A stretch of 64,000 nucleotides of DNA from UBA6623 sp965238125 (GCA_965238125.1 OZ250179.1:2542001-2606000), one strand, 5' to 3'; counted from the stretch's first letter, positions 54,411-64,000 are shown. Made by a program: numbers and translations. Notes: generated from the letters alone by a model not told the origin.

Positions 54411-54431
54411 TGGGTATCCTCGGTCTAGCTA

Positions 54432-55525
54432 TTGAGTCTCGCAAAATAAAGTGACACCTTTTGGTGTTGCCGTACGTATTCTTATGTATGGGAACACCGA
54501 AAGGAAAGCGCCGTGATTTCGAAGCATTGGAGAAACGCCGTTTCGAAGCGACGCGTTTGCTCGATGAAGGACTCAATCAGTCCGAAACCGCCAGGCGTCT
54601 GACAGTCGCCCGCCAAACCGTCAGTGAGTGGCGACGACAGTACCTGGCGCAAGGCGAGGCCGGGCTGCGCAAGGCCGGCCGCGCCGGCCGCAAGCCGCTA
54701 TTAGACGCCACGCAGCTCGAACGCCTGGAGATCCTGCTGCTCGAAGGCCCCGCGGCGCACGGCTTCCCGACGCCGTTGTGGAGCTGTCCGCGGGTGGCTC
54801 GTCTGATCCGAGACGAGTTCGGCGTGCGCTATCACGAGGGCCATGTCTGGAAGATCCTGCGGGCGCTCGGCTGGAGCCCGCAACGCCCGGTCGGCAAAGC
54901 CCGCGAGCGCAACGAAGAGGCCATCCGCGACTGGAAGTGCAAGAGGTGGCCGGCCATTAAAAAAAAGCCCGCAAACAAGACCGCACGATCGTCTTCATCG
55001 ACGAAAGCGGATGGAGTCAGAAGCCGCATCGTTGCCGCACCTGGGCGCCGCGCGGCGAGACGCCGCTGCTGGAGTTCAACTTCAATTGGCAGAAGCTTTC
55101 GGTGTCGGCCGGGTTGACGTTGCGCAACTTTTACTTTCGGCTCTATCCCGGCGCGATTGGCGAGTTGGAGGTCATCGACTTTCTGCAGGCCTTGGTTCGC
55201 CACATGGACGGCCCGTTGATGATCGTCTGGGACCGCTTGCCGGCGCATCGCAGTCGGATGGTGCGAGAGTTCATTGAACTCTCGCAAGGCCATATCGTGA
55301 CGGAGTATTTGCCGGCGTATGCGCCGGAGCTGAATCCGGTGGAATACATCTGGGCGTACTGGAAACAGCACGAGTTGCCGAACGTCTGTCCGAAGGACTA
55401 CTGGGAACTCGACGAACGTGCCCGCAAAACGCTGCGGCGCATGCGCCGCAAACCGCGCTTGATTACTGCTTTCTGGAAACAGTCTTCTCTTTGTCTCGAT
55501 TGACAGGATATTATGCGAGACTCAA
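54432..55525 (+). mobile_element. IS630-family element c
   Basis: 1094 bp between TA dinucleotides (54430-54431, 55526-55527), ends TTGAGTCTCGCA both sides. Sister of element a; inserted at CTAGCTA. Confidence 0.9.
54488..55503 (+). CDS. IS630-family transposase with programmed -1 frameshift (copy c)
   Basis: First frame from ATG 54488 (HTH LNQSETARRLTVARQTVSEWRRQY) to the A8 run at 54959-54966; second frame, one base back, encodes RTIVFIDESGWSQKPH, LMIVWDRLPAHRS and PELNPVEYIWAYWK. Organised exactly like element a, with about 90% similarity. Without the slip the first frame would end at 55117. Confidence 0.9.
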
Positions 55526-56144
55526 TAAGTATTGGCTAAGTAGCCATTCATAGGATAAGCGGGGGGTGGGCGTTTTTCGGGGTTTGGATTTTCTAAGTTG
55601 TTGATATGGAAGGGGTAGTTTTTTTGAAATGAACGTGATGGTTTTCGTGTCGCCGTTGGCCGTTAGCCGCGTGGGGAGGGGACCGGCCGAGGGCGGTCGG
55701 TCTTTGGCCCGCCCCAGGCCCCCGAACGACCGGCGGGGCCGGTCGTTTGCCCGTGGGAGACTTGGTCTTGGTTTGAGATGGTGGTTCCTGGGCTTGCGCC
55801 CAGGGCCGGTATTAAGTCGAGAGGCTTGGTCGGGTTGGCGGAGGGGGATGGACGGGTTGACATACGGGTTTTTCGGTAAACATGGCCAATTGGGGAGGGC
55901 GGATGGTGGGCAGGTCTGGAGACCTGCCCCACTGGTGCGTGGCTTTGCGGTGGGTCGAGACTGGTCGAGCCGCAGCGTGCCGATGTGGGTGGAGTACAGA
56001 GATTAAAGTATGGAAGTCGGTGGGCCGCCCTGAAACTACGCCCTGATCGAGTGGCCGTGATGGCGCCGGGTAGGTCGATGGGAGAAGACGGGTTTGTGGA
56101 ATGAATGCAGCGGGTGGGCGATCAGGCCCATGGCGGAGTTGCTC
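55526..56144. other. Gene-free stretch rich in hairpins
   Basis: About 620 bases. It contains repeat D copy 3 (55908-55932, GGGCAGGTCTGGAGACCTGCCC), a CCTGGGCTTGCGCCCAGG hairpin near 55787-55804 resembling the middle module of family C, and paired GACCGGCCGAGGGCGGTC / GACCGGCGGGGCCGGTC segments near 55680-55745. No protein gene with support. Confidence 0.6.
55908..55932. repeat. Hairpin repeat D (copy 3)
   Basis: GGGCAGGTCTGGAGACCTGCCC then CAC. Here the T in the left arm pairs with A of GAGACC, a different solution from copies 1 and 2. Confidence 0.7.
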
Positions 56145-58703
56145 TTACAGTAGCCATCGTTTCTTGAGGTCGGCACGTTGGCGGGGGGTAAGGATCGCGT
56201 TTTCGAGGTTTCGCGCGCCGCTGAGATTCGCGCGGTTGAGACTCGCGCGCAAGAGAGTCGCCTGCACGAGATTCGCTCCTCTGAGATCCGCGCCGCCGAG
56301 ATTCGCGACCCTGAGGTCCGCCTCGCTGAGATCCGCGCCGCTGAGATCCGCGCCGTAGAGCTGTGCGCCGCTGAGAGCCAGGCCTTTCAGGGGCAGGGAG
56401 CGAAGCGATGCCTTGACAACTGAGAATGCCAGCGCGGCAAACAACGGGTTTCGGTAGCTCCTCCCGTAGACCTCCTCGTGGGGCAGAATCCGAGCGAGCC
56501 AGTTTGCCGCGGAGTGTTGGTTGGGCCACTTGACCGGCGAGGGTTCCCCAGTTACCCGCGCGCAGGAATCGAGCATGACCAAGAGGGACGCTTCGGCGTT
56601 GACGGCTTGGCGGTTTTGCTCGCAGAAGGTTTCGAGCCCGCCGAACCGCTCCATCGGCATGCCATTTTCGAGCACGTGGCCGATCCAGCCGCCCAGCTCG
56701 GTTTGCCAAGCGCGGCACTCATCGGTTTCATATGTCGCGATCTCGTTGCGAATAAAGACCGTCAGGTCCCAGTCGATCTTTCGGGGTCCGCAGAGCCGAG
56801 CCCAATCGGCCAGGGCTTGGGGGATGTCGTACTTCCTTCTCTTCTTTTTTCGATCGGCTTCCAGATCTTCGATGATTTCCCCAAGTCGACGGGCGATGCC
56901 TCGGGCGGTCAGGTATTCGCCGAAACTCTTGTGGGTGAACTCGAAGGCCTCCTCTTCGTCTTCGAAACCCGATCGCTGGAAGTAGAAGGCGACCATCAGC
57001 CGGAGGAGGCCCGGATCGCTTTGGAGCATCTTGCCCAGGGCGGGCGGTAAGGAACCATCGCGGGATTGCTTGACGCCGGTCAGGGTGATTCCACGGCCCG
57101 AGCCGTGCCAGGCCGCAACCGCCACGGCCTCCAAAGCCTCGGCGAAGTCATCGAATTCGATCCGTTCCGTGGTGGGATGGCCTCGGGTCTTACCCCAGGC
57201 CCTCTCGTGGACTCTCTCGAGAAGGAAGCCGTAGAGCTTGTTGAGGCTGAATTGGTCGTCGAACTTGAAGCCTTCGTCCTCGGCGAAAGCCGTTAGATAA
57301 AGCAAGAGCGGTTGAGCGGTGACGTCTTCGGGAACCTTGTGGATGAATTTCTCGAGGCCCTGCTTGGGCTTTTTTTTCCACTTCGCGTACTTGGCCCACC
57401 ACTCGGGGCGGAGGTCTTCCTCCATCTCGTCGTTCTTGTAGGAAAGCAAGTGCAAAAGAACGCCCGGGTTCTTGGCCTGTGTCAGCTCGGCTGCGTCAAC
57501 GGCGGCGGGGCGACCGGCCACAAGGACCTTGAGTGTCGTGCCGGCGGCCGCGGACCCGGCGACTCGGTTCGCCACATCTTGCAGCAGGCTGCGGGCGGCC
57601 GATGCGCCGACCTTCCCCTGCTCGGTGACTTCGTCGAGGCCGTCGAGGATGAGCAGCAGCTTGGCGTCGTTAGTCCCATGCGCCAACGGATTGTGATGAA
57701 CCAGAGGGTAGGGGCTCAAGAACTCTTTGATGGCGTCGGCCAAGCTCGTCTTCAGGTTGACGCGGTGCAAAGGGAGGAATAGAACTCGCCACGAGTTGCC
57801 GGGCCGACGTACCCGCTCGACGGCGAACATCTTGGCCAGTGACGATTTCCCCGCTCCGGGGCCTCCGCTGACGACGCGGTATTCGTCGCCGGCTTTGTTG
57901 CTCTCAAGCCACTCGGTGAGGTGATCCTTGACCTTGACGACAGTTTTCTCAGGCTTTTCTTTCTCGATAGCTTGACGGCCTTTGGTCTTCTCGCGGGTCT
58001 CGTAGTAGCCGTGGAGGTCGACGTGGATCTGCTCGAGGCTGAAGGGCTCGATGCCGAAGACCGGTTCGGCGACTTCTTGCTCCAGCCGGCTGTGGTAATC
58101 GCTCCAGGCCCAGTCGCGCTCGACGGCGCTGGTGACCGGGTTGTCGAGCACTTGCCGCATGGCTGCCTGGTCGGCGCTACTGAAACCTCGGTTCCACTCG
58201 TCGTAGAGGGCGTGAGTGAAGTAGGGGCCGAGGCGCGAGGCGATCGTCTTGGAGGGAATCGGGTCGACATCCCAGCCCTGAAGCCATTGGGCCAGCGGCT
58301 TTTTGACGGCCTTCACAAGGGGGAGTTGGGCGGGGTCATTGAGCGTGCCTTTGTTCAGCAGGACCGGCTTGTCCTTGAGAGACTTTTCCGCCTCTCTGCC
58401 GAGCTTTTCGGCGTCGGCCTTCTTGCGAGCGAGTATTTGGTAGCTATCCCCCGCGATTTGGTAGACGGCGCGGGTGAGCGCCCGCAGCACCCATTGGCGA
58501 GCCAATCGCTCGGGGTCGGTTTTCTTGCCGACGGCCTTGACGGCGTCGGCCGCGTCGAGTGCCGCGCCGGGGAGGTCTTGGTAGTTGAGCTTGACGAGCG
58601 ATTTACCCAGACCGACGAAGAGAGTTTTGAAGTCGAACTTGATGCCGTCGTTCCAGCGAAGCTTGGTCGGGGCGACGGCTAATCCGGTGGGGTTTTGGGG
58701 CAT
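56145..58703 (-). CDS. NACHT-type STAND NTPase with C-terminal pentapeptide repeats
   Basis: 852 residues. Residues 1-230: unassigned helical domain (candidate effector or signalling part). Residues 255-420: NACHT NTPase with Walker A VVSGGPGAGKSSLAK (near 280-291) and Walker B LLLILDGLDEVT (349-360), which has the small-residue and double-acid pattern of NACHT. Then a helical NACHT-associated region to about 640 with FEFTHKSFGEYLTARGIAR, the classical STAND motif. Residues about 765-835: pentapeptide repeats (A-D/N-L-x-x: GADLSGADLSEADL, GGADLRGANL, RANLSGARNL). Bacterial NACHT proteins are known antiphage sensors; pentapeptide-tailed versions exist too. No partner gene is adjacent. GC and codon use look like the rest. 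Confidence 0.88.
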   Translation of the reverse strand: MPQNPTGLAVAPTKLRWNDGIKFDFKTLFVGLGKSLVKLNYQDLPGAALDAADAVKAVGKKTDPERLARQWVLRALTRAVYQIAGDSYQILARKKADAEKLGREAEKSLKDKPVLLNKGTLNDPAQLPLVKAVKKPLAQWLQGWDVDPIPSKTIASRLGPYFTHALYDEWNRGFSSADQAAMRQVLDNPVTSAVERDWAWSDYHSRLEQEVAEPVFGIEPFSLEQIHVDLHGYYETREKTKGRQAIEKEKPEKTVVKVKDHLTEWLESNKAGDEYRVVSGGPGAGKSSLAKMFAVERVRRPGNSWRVLFLPLHRVNLKTSLADAIKEFLSPYPLVHHNPLAHGTNDAKLLLILDGLDEVTEQGKVGASAARSLLQDVANRVAGSAAAGTTLKVLVAGRPAAVDAAELTQAKNPGVLLHLLSYKNDEMEEDLRPEWWAKYAKWKKKPKQGLEKFIHKVPEDVTAQPLLLYLTAFAEDEGFKFDDQFSLNKLYGFLLERVHERAWGKTRGHPTTERIEFDDFAEALEAVAVAAWHGSGRGITLTGVKQSRDGSLPPALGKMLQSDPGLLRLMVAFYFQRSGFEDEEEAFEFTHKSFGEYLTARGIARRLGEIIEDLEADRKKKRRKYDIPQALADWARLCGPRKIDWDLTVFIRNEIATYETDECRAWQTELGGWIGHVLENGMPMERFGGLETFCEQNRQAVNAEASLLVMLDSCARVTGEPSPVKWPNQHSAANWLARILPHEEVYGRSYRNPLFAALAFSVVKASLRSLPLKGLALSGAQLYGADLSGADLSEADLRVANLGGADLRGANLVQATLLRASLNRANLSGARNLENAILTPRQRADLKKRWLL

Positions 58704-58840
58704 TTTGTGGCGGGGTAATGCTTTTCAATCTCCCGAATCATACTCTATTGATCCTGGGATTTGGGACAGCCGGCCGATTTTTGCTTTTTGTTGATTTTGT
58801 TCCGGCGCCCCGCTGGGCTTTCCGGCCGGTGTCGCTTTTG

Positions 58841-58895
58841 CCCACGGCTGAAGCCGCGGGCTAGATTCCGGGGCCCCTGCCGGGGCCTGTGGGCG
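58841..58895. repeat. Hairpin repeat related to family C (partial)
   Basis: CCCACGGCTGAAGCCGCGGGCTAG then CCGGGGCCCCTGCCGGGGCC; keeps the middle and first modules of family C (compare CCCGGGCTGAAGCCCGGGG at 5235). The gap 58704-59040 also holds repeat E copy 2. Confidence 0.6.
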
Positions 58896-58920
58896 TGGAT
58901 TTTCGAGTACGTGAAAGAGT

Positions 58921-59044
58921 TTGTTTGGTTGCAAAGCGTTGTTCTGGAGTGACCGCATCGCGTGGCGATGCGGCTCTGGTTGGTTGGGGTTTCCTTCTTA
59001 ACAAGGTCGGGGAAAGGTTTCTTTTCACGTGGTCTGAGTACTAG
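58921..59044. repeat. Dispersed repeat E (copy 2)
   Basis: TTGTTTGGTTGCAAAGC through CCGCATCGCGTGGCGATGCGG to GTGGTCTGAGTACTAG. The final CTA is the complement of the receptor gene's stop codon. The perfect hairpin CCGCATCG-CGTGG-CGATGCGG may end transcription of that gene. Confidence 0.78.
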
Positions 59045-61755
59045 AAGTTGAATTGCAACAAGAATCGGAATGTGCGGCCGTCGTTGAGGGTGTTGGTGAT
59101 GCGGCCGAAATTGGGGGAGGTTAGATCGCGGCCGGGTTCGGCGAATTGCGGGGTGTTGAGGAAGTTGATCGATTCGGCGCGAAACAGGAGTACTCGCTCC
59201 GAGCCGACAGAGAATTTTCGCGATAGGCTCACGTTGAAGTTGGCGATGGCATCCTTGCGGAAGGTGTTGCGGCCCAACGAACCACGCTGCTCGAAGGGGG
59301 CGATGAACGAAAAGGCCGCGGTCGGCAGCTTAGCGCGCGCTGTGTCGGGATGATCGATGGCGCGTCCGAGAACCGCGGGGTCCAGAACGTGCGGGCGGTC
59401 CCTGCCGGTGCCGTCCACGTTGCCAAAGCCCCTACCGTCGGAGCCGGACACGACCGTGAACGGAGTGCCCGACTTGAGCAGGGTGACGGAGGAAAATCGC
59501 CAGGCGCTGAACGCGGCGGCCAGGGGGTTCGTGCGTCCTCGGAATCTCGGCAGGTCATAGTGCAGACGCATCAAGAAGGCGTGGGGTTGGTCGAAGGTGC
59601 TGAGACCGCGCATTTCCCCGTGAGAGTTCGATTCCGATTGGCTTTGAGAGAACCAGGCGTCGGAACTGGAGCCGGTACCGGTGTAATTGCTCTCGAGATC
59701 GATGGCTTTGCTGAACCAGTATGACGTGTCGAGAGAGAGACCTCGCCAGGTTGGAATGACGAGCCGGACCTTGGCGGCGTCGTAGTAACCTCGCGAGCTG
59801 TTGAGGATCCGCCGGATCTCGAAATAGCGCGGGTCGGGCCGACGCTCGTTGACGGTTTCGGTCGTGAGCGGAATTCCGGGGACGGCCTGGGCGCGGTTCG
59901 TATTCCATTGGTTCAACAGCTTGATCGAACGGCTTCCGACGTAGCCGATTTCGGCTCGCCAGTTCCCCAGAAGCGTCCACTGCCACGAGAAGTTGTACTG
60001 ATGCGAGTAGGGCGATACCAAGTTCGGGTCCAATTGAAAGATAGTGCTTCGGGCTCCGGGGTCTAGATCCCCCGGTTGCAAGGCGGAGAAGGGATCGGCA
60101 AGTCGGGGAGCTTGAATCGTCACCGTCAGATTTGCCGGGGGGTTGAAACGGGCTTGGCTGTAGGTGACCGGAAAGATCTCGCCGTATTGAATGCCGTAGG
60201 CGCCGCGCAGCACGCCCCAACGCCGGCCCAGGCGGTAGGCGAAGCCGAATCGAGGCGCCCAATTGTTGCAATCGCAATCATAGGGAATTTCGCTGAGCGC
60301 GTTGACCTCGACGGGTGCGAAGGCGCGCTGATACCGCAGCCCGATATTGAGGGTCAGGTTGGTCGTCGCCTGCCAGCGGTCGCCGAGGAAGAATTGGGCG
60401 TCCCAGGCGCGGAAACCGCGATGGATATCCCCGATGGCTCGGGCGAAGCGGCTGGGGCGCCCGAGCCGAACGTTCGTGAGAACGTCATGTCCGAAGTCGT
60501 TGCGGAACTCGAACTCTCCCCGATGGCTCGAGCTTTCAAAGCCGTTGACCTGGCGTCGGACCAACCTGAACCCGGCGTCAACGGCGTGCCGGCCCTGAAC
60601 GCGGCGCAGCCGGCCGGCGTATTGAAACGTGTTTCTCGCTCTATCGATGGGCACCAGTGGGGTCGGCCCTAGGAATTGGATGGCGCCGGCCATCCATATC
60701 AGGGGTCCGACGGAAGTCTCATCGGGCAGCAGCAAGGAACCAATACGATCGAAACCGGCGGAAAAATCGGTGATCGTTTGGGCGTTCCAGGTCCGGCTCC
60801 AGGTCGTTTTGGCACGGTGGTTTTTGGTGGTGGTATCGGGGTTCTGGCCGCCGACGAGTTGGAATGCGCTTACGTCTTGCGCGGTGAATCGGTAGTTGAG
60901 GACAAAGTGATCCTTGGGAGAGAGATCGACGTCGAGGCGGGACCCGATGACGTTGCCGTCGATGGATTGCGGCGAGTTGGTGTTGAGCGCTCGCGGGTCG
61001 ATGTCGGGGCGATTGGGGGGTTCCTCGGGATAGGCCGCCATCATCCGGTTGATGAAGTCCTTTGTGGCCTGATCGACCGGCTCGCCGGTGACGGGATCGC
61101 GGTCAAGCGGCGTCCGCTCGTGCGGCAGCGGAACGAGGACGTTGCCGTTGACGTTGCCGCGGATCTTCTTCTGGGAACCATCGACGCTGAGGGCCGCGCG
61201 ACGGCCGATGGGAACAGTGACCGCGAAACCGTAGTCGTTGGAGCGGGCGGGCTTCACGCTTCCGGCCTGGAAGAAAGACCGAGCGCTGAACAGGCTGTTG
61301 TTGTGCAATTCGTAGATGCTGCCATGCAGAGAGCGGCGGCGGTTCGGCGTTAGATGTAAGGTCGAGGAGGGACTGCCGCCGAACTCCGCGCCGAAGTAGT
61401 TGCTTTCGATGTTGAATTCGGTGACGATGGTCGCCGAGGCGCCCATCCTTTCGTTTAGTTCCCGCTGGACGGCGTTGTCGACGAGAGTGATGCGAACGTT
61501 CTCGTTGCGGCGGCTCTCGCCGGAGGCCGAGTCGACTTCGCCGAGCAGGTTGAGGGCCTTGCGCTCGGCGCCCGAGCCGGGACCGGCGCCTTGGATGCCT
61601 TCGTCGGAGGACGGGGCCTCTGGTTGGAGCGGAGCGGCGTTTTCGGGGGTGGAGGTTTCAGTGGCGGGCGGGTCCGTCCCGAACGCCGGTAGGCAGGCGA
61701 GCGTCAAGAGCAGAATTCCGGAGCGAAAAGGACTTGGGTGTAGAGCGATCGACAC
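59041..61755 (-). CDS. TonB-dependent receptor-like outer-membrane protein (Oar type)
   Basis: 904 residues from GTG 61755. Signal peptide 1-27 (FRSGILLLTLACLPAFG). No carboxypeptidase-regulatory domain is present, but ITLVDNAVQRELNERMGASATIVTEFNIESNYFGAEFGGSPSSTLHLTPN is the plug-like region of Oar proteins. The barrel follows with many alternating strands (DNWAPRFGFAYRLG, GIQYGEIFPV, YNFSWQWTLLGNWRAEIGYVGS, MRLHYDLPRF), and the last strand FRFLLQFNF ends in Phe as outer-membrane barrels do. One of a family that is greatly expanded in Acidobacteriota; substrate unknown. Confidence 0.9.
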   Translation of the reverse strand: MSIALHPSPFRSGILLLTLACLPAFGTDPPATETSTPENAAPLQPEAPSSDEGIQGAGPGSGAERKALNLLGEVDSASGESRRNENVRITLVDNAVQRELNERMGASATIVTEFNIESNYFGAEFGGSPSSTLHLTPNRRRSLHGSIYELHNNSLFSARSFFQAGSVKPARSNDYGFAVTVPIGRRAALSVDGSQKKIRGNVNGNVLVPLPHERTPLDRDPVTGEPVDQATKDFINRMMAAYPEEPPNRPDIDPRALNTNSPQSIDGNVIGSRLDVDLSPKDHFVLNYRFTAQDVSAFQLVGGQNPDTTTKNHRAKTTWSRTWNAQTITDFSAGFDRIGSLLLPDETSVGPLIWMAGAIQFLGPTPLVPIDRARNTFQYAGRLRRVQGRHAVDAGFRLVRRQVNGFESSSHRGEFEFRNDFGHDVLTNVRLGRPSRFARAIGDIHRGFRAWDAQFFLGDRWQATTNLTLNIGLRYQRAFAPVEVNALSEIPYDCDCNNWAPRFGFAYRLGRRWGVLRGAYGIQYGEIFPVTYSQARFNPPANLTVTIQAPRLADPFSALQPGDLDPGARSTIFQLDPNLVSPYSHQYNFSWQWTLLGNWRAEIGYVGSRSIKLLNQWNTNRAQAVPGIPLTTETVNERRPDPRYFEIRRILNSSRGYYDAAKVRLVIPTWRGLSLDTSYWFSKAIDLESNYTGTGSSSDAWFSQSQSESNSHGEMRGLSTFDQPHAFLMRLHYDLPRFRGRTNPLAAAFSAWRFSSVTLLKSGTPFTVVSGSDGRGFGNVDGTGRDRPHVLDPAVLGRAIDHPDTARAKLPTAAFSFIAPFEQRGSLGRNTFRKDAIANFNVSLSRKFSVGSERVLLFRAESINFLNTPQFAEPGRDLTSPNFGRITNTLNDGRTFRFLLQFNF

Positions 61756-62198
61756 GAGAAACCGCGACTGGAGTATAGCCTAACAAGCGTGTGTTTCAGC
61801 CGTTGCCGCCGGGGTGCGCGACATAAATATAGGAACATCGGCGGCCCGGGGGTCGGGCGCTTCCCTGCCTGCGATTCTCTCTCGGTTCGGCCATGGCTAA
61901 AGCCGTACGGGAAAAGGACGTTGAAACGGCCTTGCAGCGGACTCCCAAACCCTTTAAACCGGTCCTCAAGGACCGGCCTATTTGCGATCCAAGCCCGGTG
62001 AACCGGGCTCAGGGTGGAATTTTGTCCACGGCGGCGCGTCGCGAGGCGGCGCGGCTCGTGTTGAAAGAGGTGCGTCTCACATTGATGTCGCACACCCTTG
62101 CCGCCGTTTGAGGACCGGGGTGAGCGTAGGAAGAGTCCGTCTCTCTGAAGGGGCGGCATTCATAATACCGCCATGAAAATTCGTTGCGGTCGAGCCGT
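61756..62198. other. Gene-free stretch with hairpins
   Basis: About 440 bases. Hairpins CCGGTCCTCAAGGACCGG (61963-61980 region) and GCCCGGTGAACCGGGC follow each other, again the paired-hairpin style of families A-C. No supported ORF. IS1380 copy 5 lies at the right side. Confidence 0.5.
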
Positions 62199-62203
62199 TT
62201 TGA

Positions 62204-63869
62204 CCAGGATTTCCATTTTGGCCCTGGCACGGTCACAGGATACACCCCCGCTGCGCCGAATACCACGTCTTTTCGCGCTGAACCCTGCACATCACCTCCG
62301 CCGGTAGGCGCCAGGGCTCGTCCGTCCGCTCACAGACGTTGATTGAGCGGACTGAACGGCGCTCCGGCCGACACTGCTCCCTGCGAAACCTTTTTGGAGC
62401 CAAAAACTGTTGATCCTCGCCCGGGCAACGCTACCCACCCGGCACAGGCAGCGCCCAGATCCTATGCAGCATGTCACCGAACAGCCGCCGGTTCAGATGC
62501 CCCTCCGCCAGCAGCAACCAGTAGTAGCGAGCATGCTTGACCAGCCGACCGCCGGTCTTCATCAACCTGTGTTGCAAACTCGTTAGCGACCAGCTTTTGA
62601 TTCGCTGCGGCAGCCCTAGCCGCCGCCACAGGTTGCCCAGGTTGTAGGCCGGCACGCTGAGTTGCAGCCGTACCTCGTTGGCTCGGAAGCGGTGACACGA
62701 CAAGCGGGTCCAGTGCGTGGCCTGTTTGCCTTCTTTGATCCACTGCTCCGCCGTGCCGCGCTTGTTGTAGAACCGCACGACCGAGCGGCTCGGCAAGCTC
62801 ATGCTCGTCACGACAAATCCGACGCGCGGGAATAGTTCGCCCTGGTGATGCTCGACCTTGGCGACAACTCGCCTTGCCTTCGACCAGCTCTCGGCCTGAT
62901 AGCGAAAACTCTTGTAGCGCACTAGGGGCTTGGCGTTCGGCCTGCCCGGTGGCCGAAACAGGATGTCCTCGATCTCCAGCTCCAGGCTCTTGTTCGCCGG
63001 GATGCGAATCACGTAGTCCACGCCGCGCTCCTCCATCGCCTCGTAGATCTCGGGCTTGGCGAAGGCGGCGTCGGCGCGGAACGTCACCTGTTTGCCCTCC
63101 GCCTGTTGTCGTTCGATCTCCGGCAGTAGCAGCTCGTCCCAGTCCTCGGCGCTGTGCACGTTGCCGGGACGCAGCTTCGCGCCTAGGCAGTCGCCGTGCT
63201 GGTTGAACAGCAACAGCGGGTGATAGCAGAGGGACTCAAAATGGCCGTTGTAGGCACTGCCTTCCTGTTGGCCGTGGACGGGGCTCTCCGTGGAGTCCAT
63301 GTCGAGCACCACGCGGTCTGAACCGTCGGGAGCTTCGGCTTGCGCGACCAGCTCCCGGTTCACTGCCATCAGCCCCAGCAAGTTCTCTTCGCTCGCCAGC
63401 ATCTCCGTCTCGAAGCCATGCAGTGTCGAGGTCAAGGCTGCTCCGCGATCCCAGTTCCTCTTCGAGCCGATCAAGCGAAAGGTCGGATCGGCGGATACTC
63501 GAACGGCGTCATTGAGGTCCTCGTAGCCAGCGAGTCGGCTGTAGACCGACTGCCGCAGCAGATCGGCCAGCGCGAACTTCTTGTTCAAGCCTTGTCGCGA
63601 GTCGCTGAGATGCTCGTCGATCAGCTTCCCGAGTCCGAGTCGTTCATCCAGTTCGCGAACGAGAATCAGACCGCCATCCGAGGTGACTCGCGATCCTTGG
63701 AAATCGACTTTGAGAAATCCATTGAACGTGAGCTGAAACGGCTTGTTTTCTTTTTCACCCATCGGGTGTTGACCTCCATGGCGTCCTTATCGGGCTCTAG
63801 CCCCTATCAATAAAGACGCTGAAGGTCGCTGGATGGTCTGAAGCTCATACATCAAATTGAAAATGCGGG
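62204..63869 (-). mobile_element. IS1380-family element, copy 5 (intact)
   Basis: 1666 bp, ends CCAGGATTTCCATTTTGG (62204) and inverted CCCGCATTTTCAATTTGA (63869), flanked by TTTGA (62199-62203, 63870-63874). Simple insertion in intergenic DNA; both ends and the transposase are intact, so it is a plausible active source. Confidence 0.95.
62431..63762 (-). CDS. IS1380-family transposase (copy 5)
   Basis: 443 residues, intact, nearly identical to copy 1 (Ala for Pro in NKKFALADLL). DDE motifs as described for copy 1. Confidence 0.93.
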   Translation of the reverse strand: MGEKENKPFQLTFNGFLKVDFQGSRVTSDGGLILVRELDERLGLGKLIDEHLSDSRQGLNKKFALADLLRQSVYSRLAGYEDLNDAVRVSADPTFRLIGSKRNWDRGAALTSTLHGFETEMLASEENLLGLMAVNRELVAQAEAPDGSDRVVLDMDSTESPVHGQQEGSAYNGHFESLCYHPLLLFNQHGDCLGAKLRPGNVHSAEDWDELLLPEIERQQAEGKQVTFRADAAFAKPEIYEAMEERGVDYVIRIPANKSLELEIEDILFRPPGRPNAKPLVRYKSFRYQAESWSKARRVVAKVEHHQGELFPRVGFVVTSMSLPSRSVVRFYNKRGTAEQWIKEGKQATHWTRLSCHRFRANEVRLQLSVPAYNLGNLWRRLGLPQRIKSWSLTSLQHRLMKTGGRLVKHARYYWLLLAEGHLNRRLFGDMLHRIWALPVPGG

Positions 63870-63879
63870 TTTGAACCAG

Positions 63880-63935
63880 ACATGTCGGCACGAATGCCGA
63901 CACGGCACGCAAGAATGCGTGCGCCACGTCGAACG
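63880..63935. repeat. Two-hairpin repeat family B (copy 3)
   Basis: TGTCGGCACGAATGCCGACA then GGCACGCAAGAATGCGTGCGCC and CACGTCG. Compared with copy 2 both stems have changed on both arms and still pair. The rest to 64000 holds no recognisable gene. Confidence 0.78.
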
Positions 63936-64000
63936 GAATGCAGCATAAGAATACATTCGGAAGCGGTTTTTCGGAGGAGCAATCGCCGACTGGAGCGCCG

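Overview
This 64 kb window is high-GC (roughly 60-65%) bacterial chromosome, most probably from an Acidobacteriota lineage of the Bryobacterales/Solibacter kind. That assignment is inferred from gene content: a beta-propeller protein with an excisionase-like HTH, an Oar-type TonB-dependent receptor, an ASPIC/UnbV FG-GAP protein, NIPSNAP and DUF1330 proteins, Tat-exported sugar isomerase and sulfatase, and a 'NRENAKKSTGPRT' family protein. No rRNA or tRNA gene was seen to confirm it.

Layout. 1-10 kb: partial IS110 at the left edge, a TPR/carbohydrate-binding protein, an ABC-2 type exporter pair, a small membrane-protein gene split by a 4.06 kb insertion, and a class IV aminotransferase. 10-16 kb: a group II intron sitting in a MITE that itself sits in a two-hairpin repeat, then a sensor kinase gene cut by an IS1380 copy. 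16-27 kb: UnbV protein, TIM-barrel isomerase, and a wrecked flagellar stator locus (motA split by a 5.16 kb insertion, a MITE between motA and motB, motB frameshifted). 27-32 kb: nitrogen operon amtB-glnK-glnD. 32-38 kb: NIPSNAP gene cut by IS1380, DUF1330 and propeller proteins. 38-45 kb: a long minus-strand housekeeping cluster acyP-apt-ispE-prs-rplY-pth-rpsF-rpsR-rplI-SDR. 45-53 kb: macrodomain protein, response regulator-CheC-kinase operon, sulfatase, a secreted hydrolase-like protein, and DUF485-actP acetate uptake. 53-64 kb: a TGA-interrupted gene, an IS630, a NACHT/pentapeptide-repeat STAND ATPase, a large outer-membrane receptor and a final intact IS1380.

The dominant theme is transposition. 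Five IS1380-family copies, three IS630-type elements, one IS110, two MITEs and one group II intron are present. Four host genes can be rebuilt in frame by removing an insertion and one copy of its 5-bp target duplication (membrane protein: TTCAG; kinase: CCAAG; motA: TTAAG; NIPSNAP: ATTGA). In two of these four the duplication does not bracket the IS alone. It brackets the IS plus 2.2-2.4 kb of unrelated DNA lying downstream of the transposase. That is the signature known for ISEcp1 (also IS1380 family), which mobilises adjacent DNA by using one true end and a weak surrogate end. These two cargo-carrying units, both readable in one window together with the rebuilt target genes, are the most interesting result.

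The intergenic spaces are also unusual: at least five dispersed repeat families made of paired hairpins recur, some with compensating changes in their stems.
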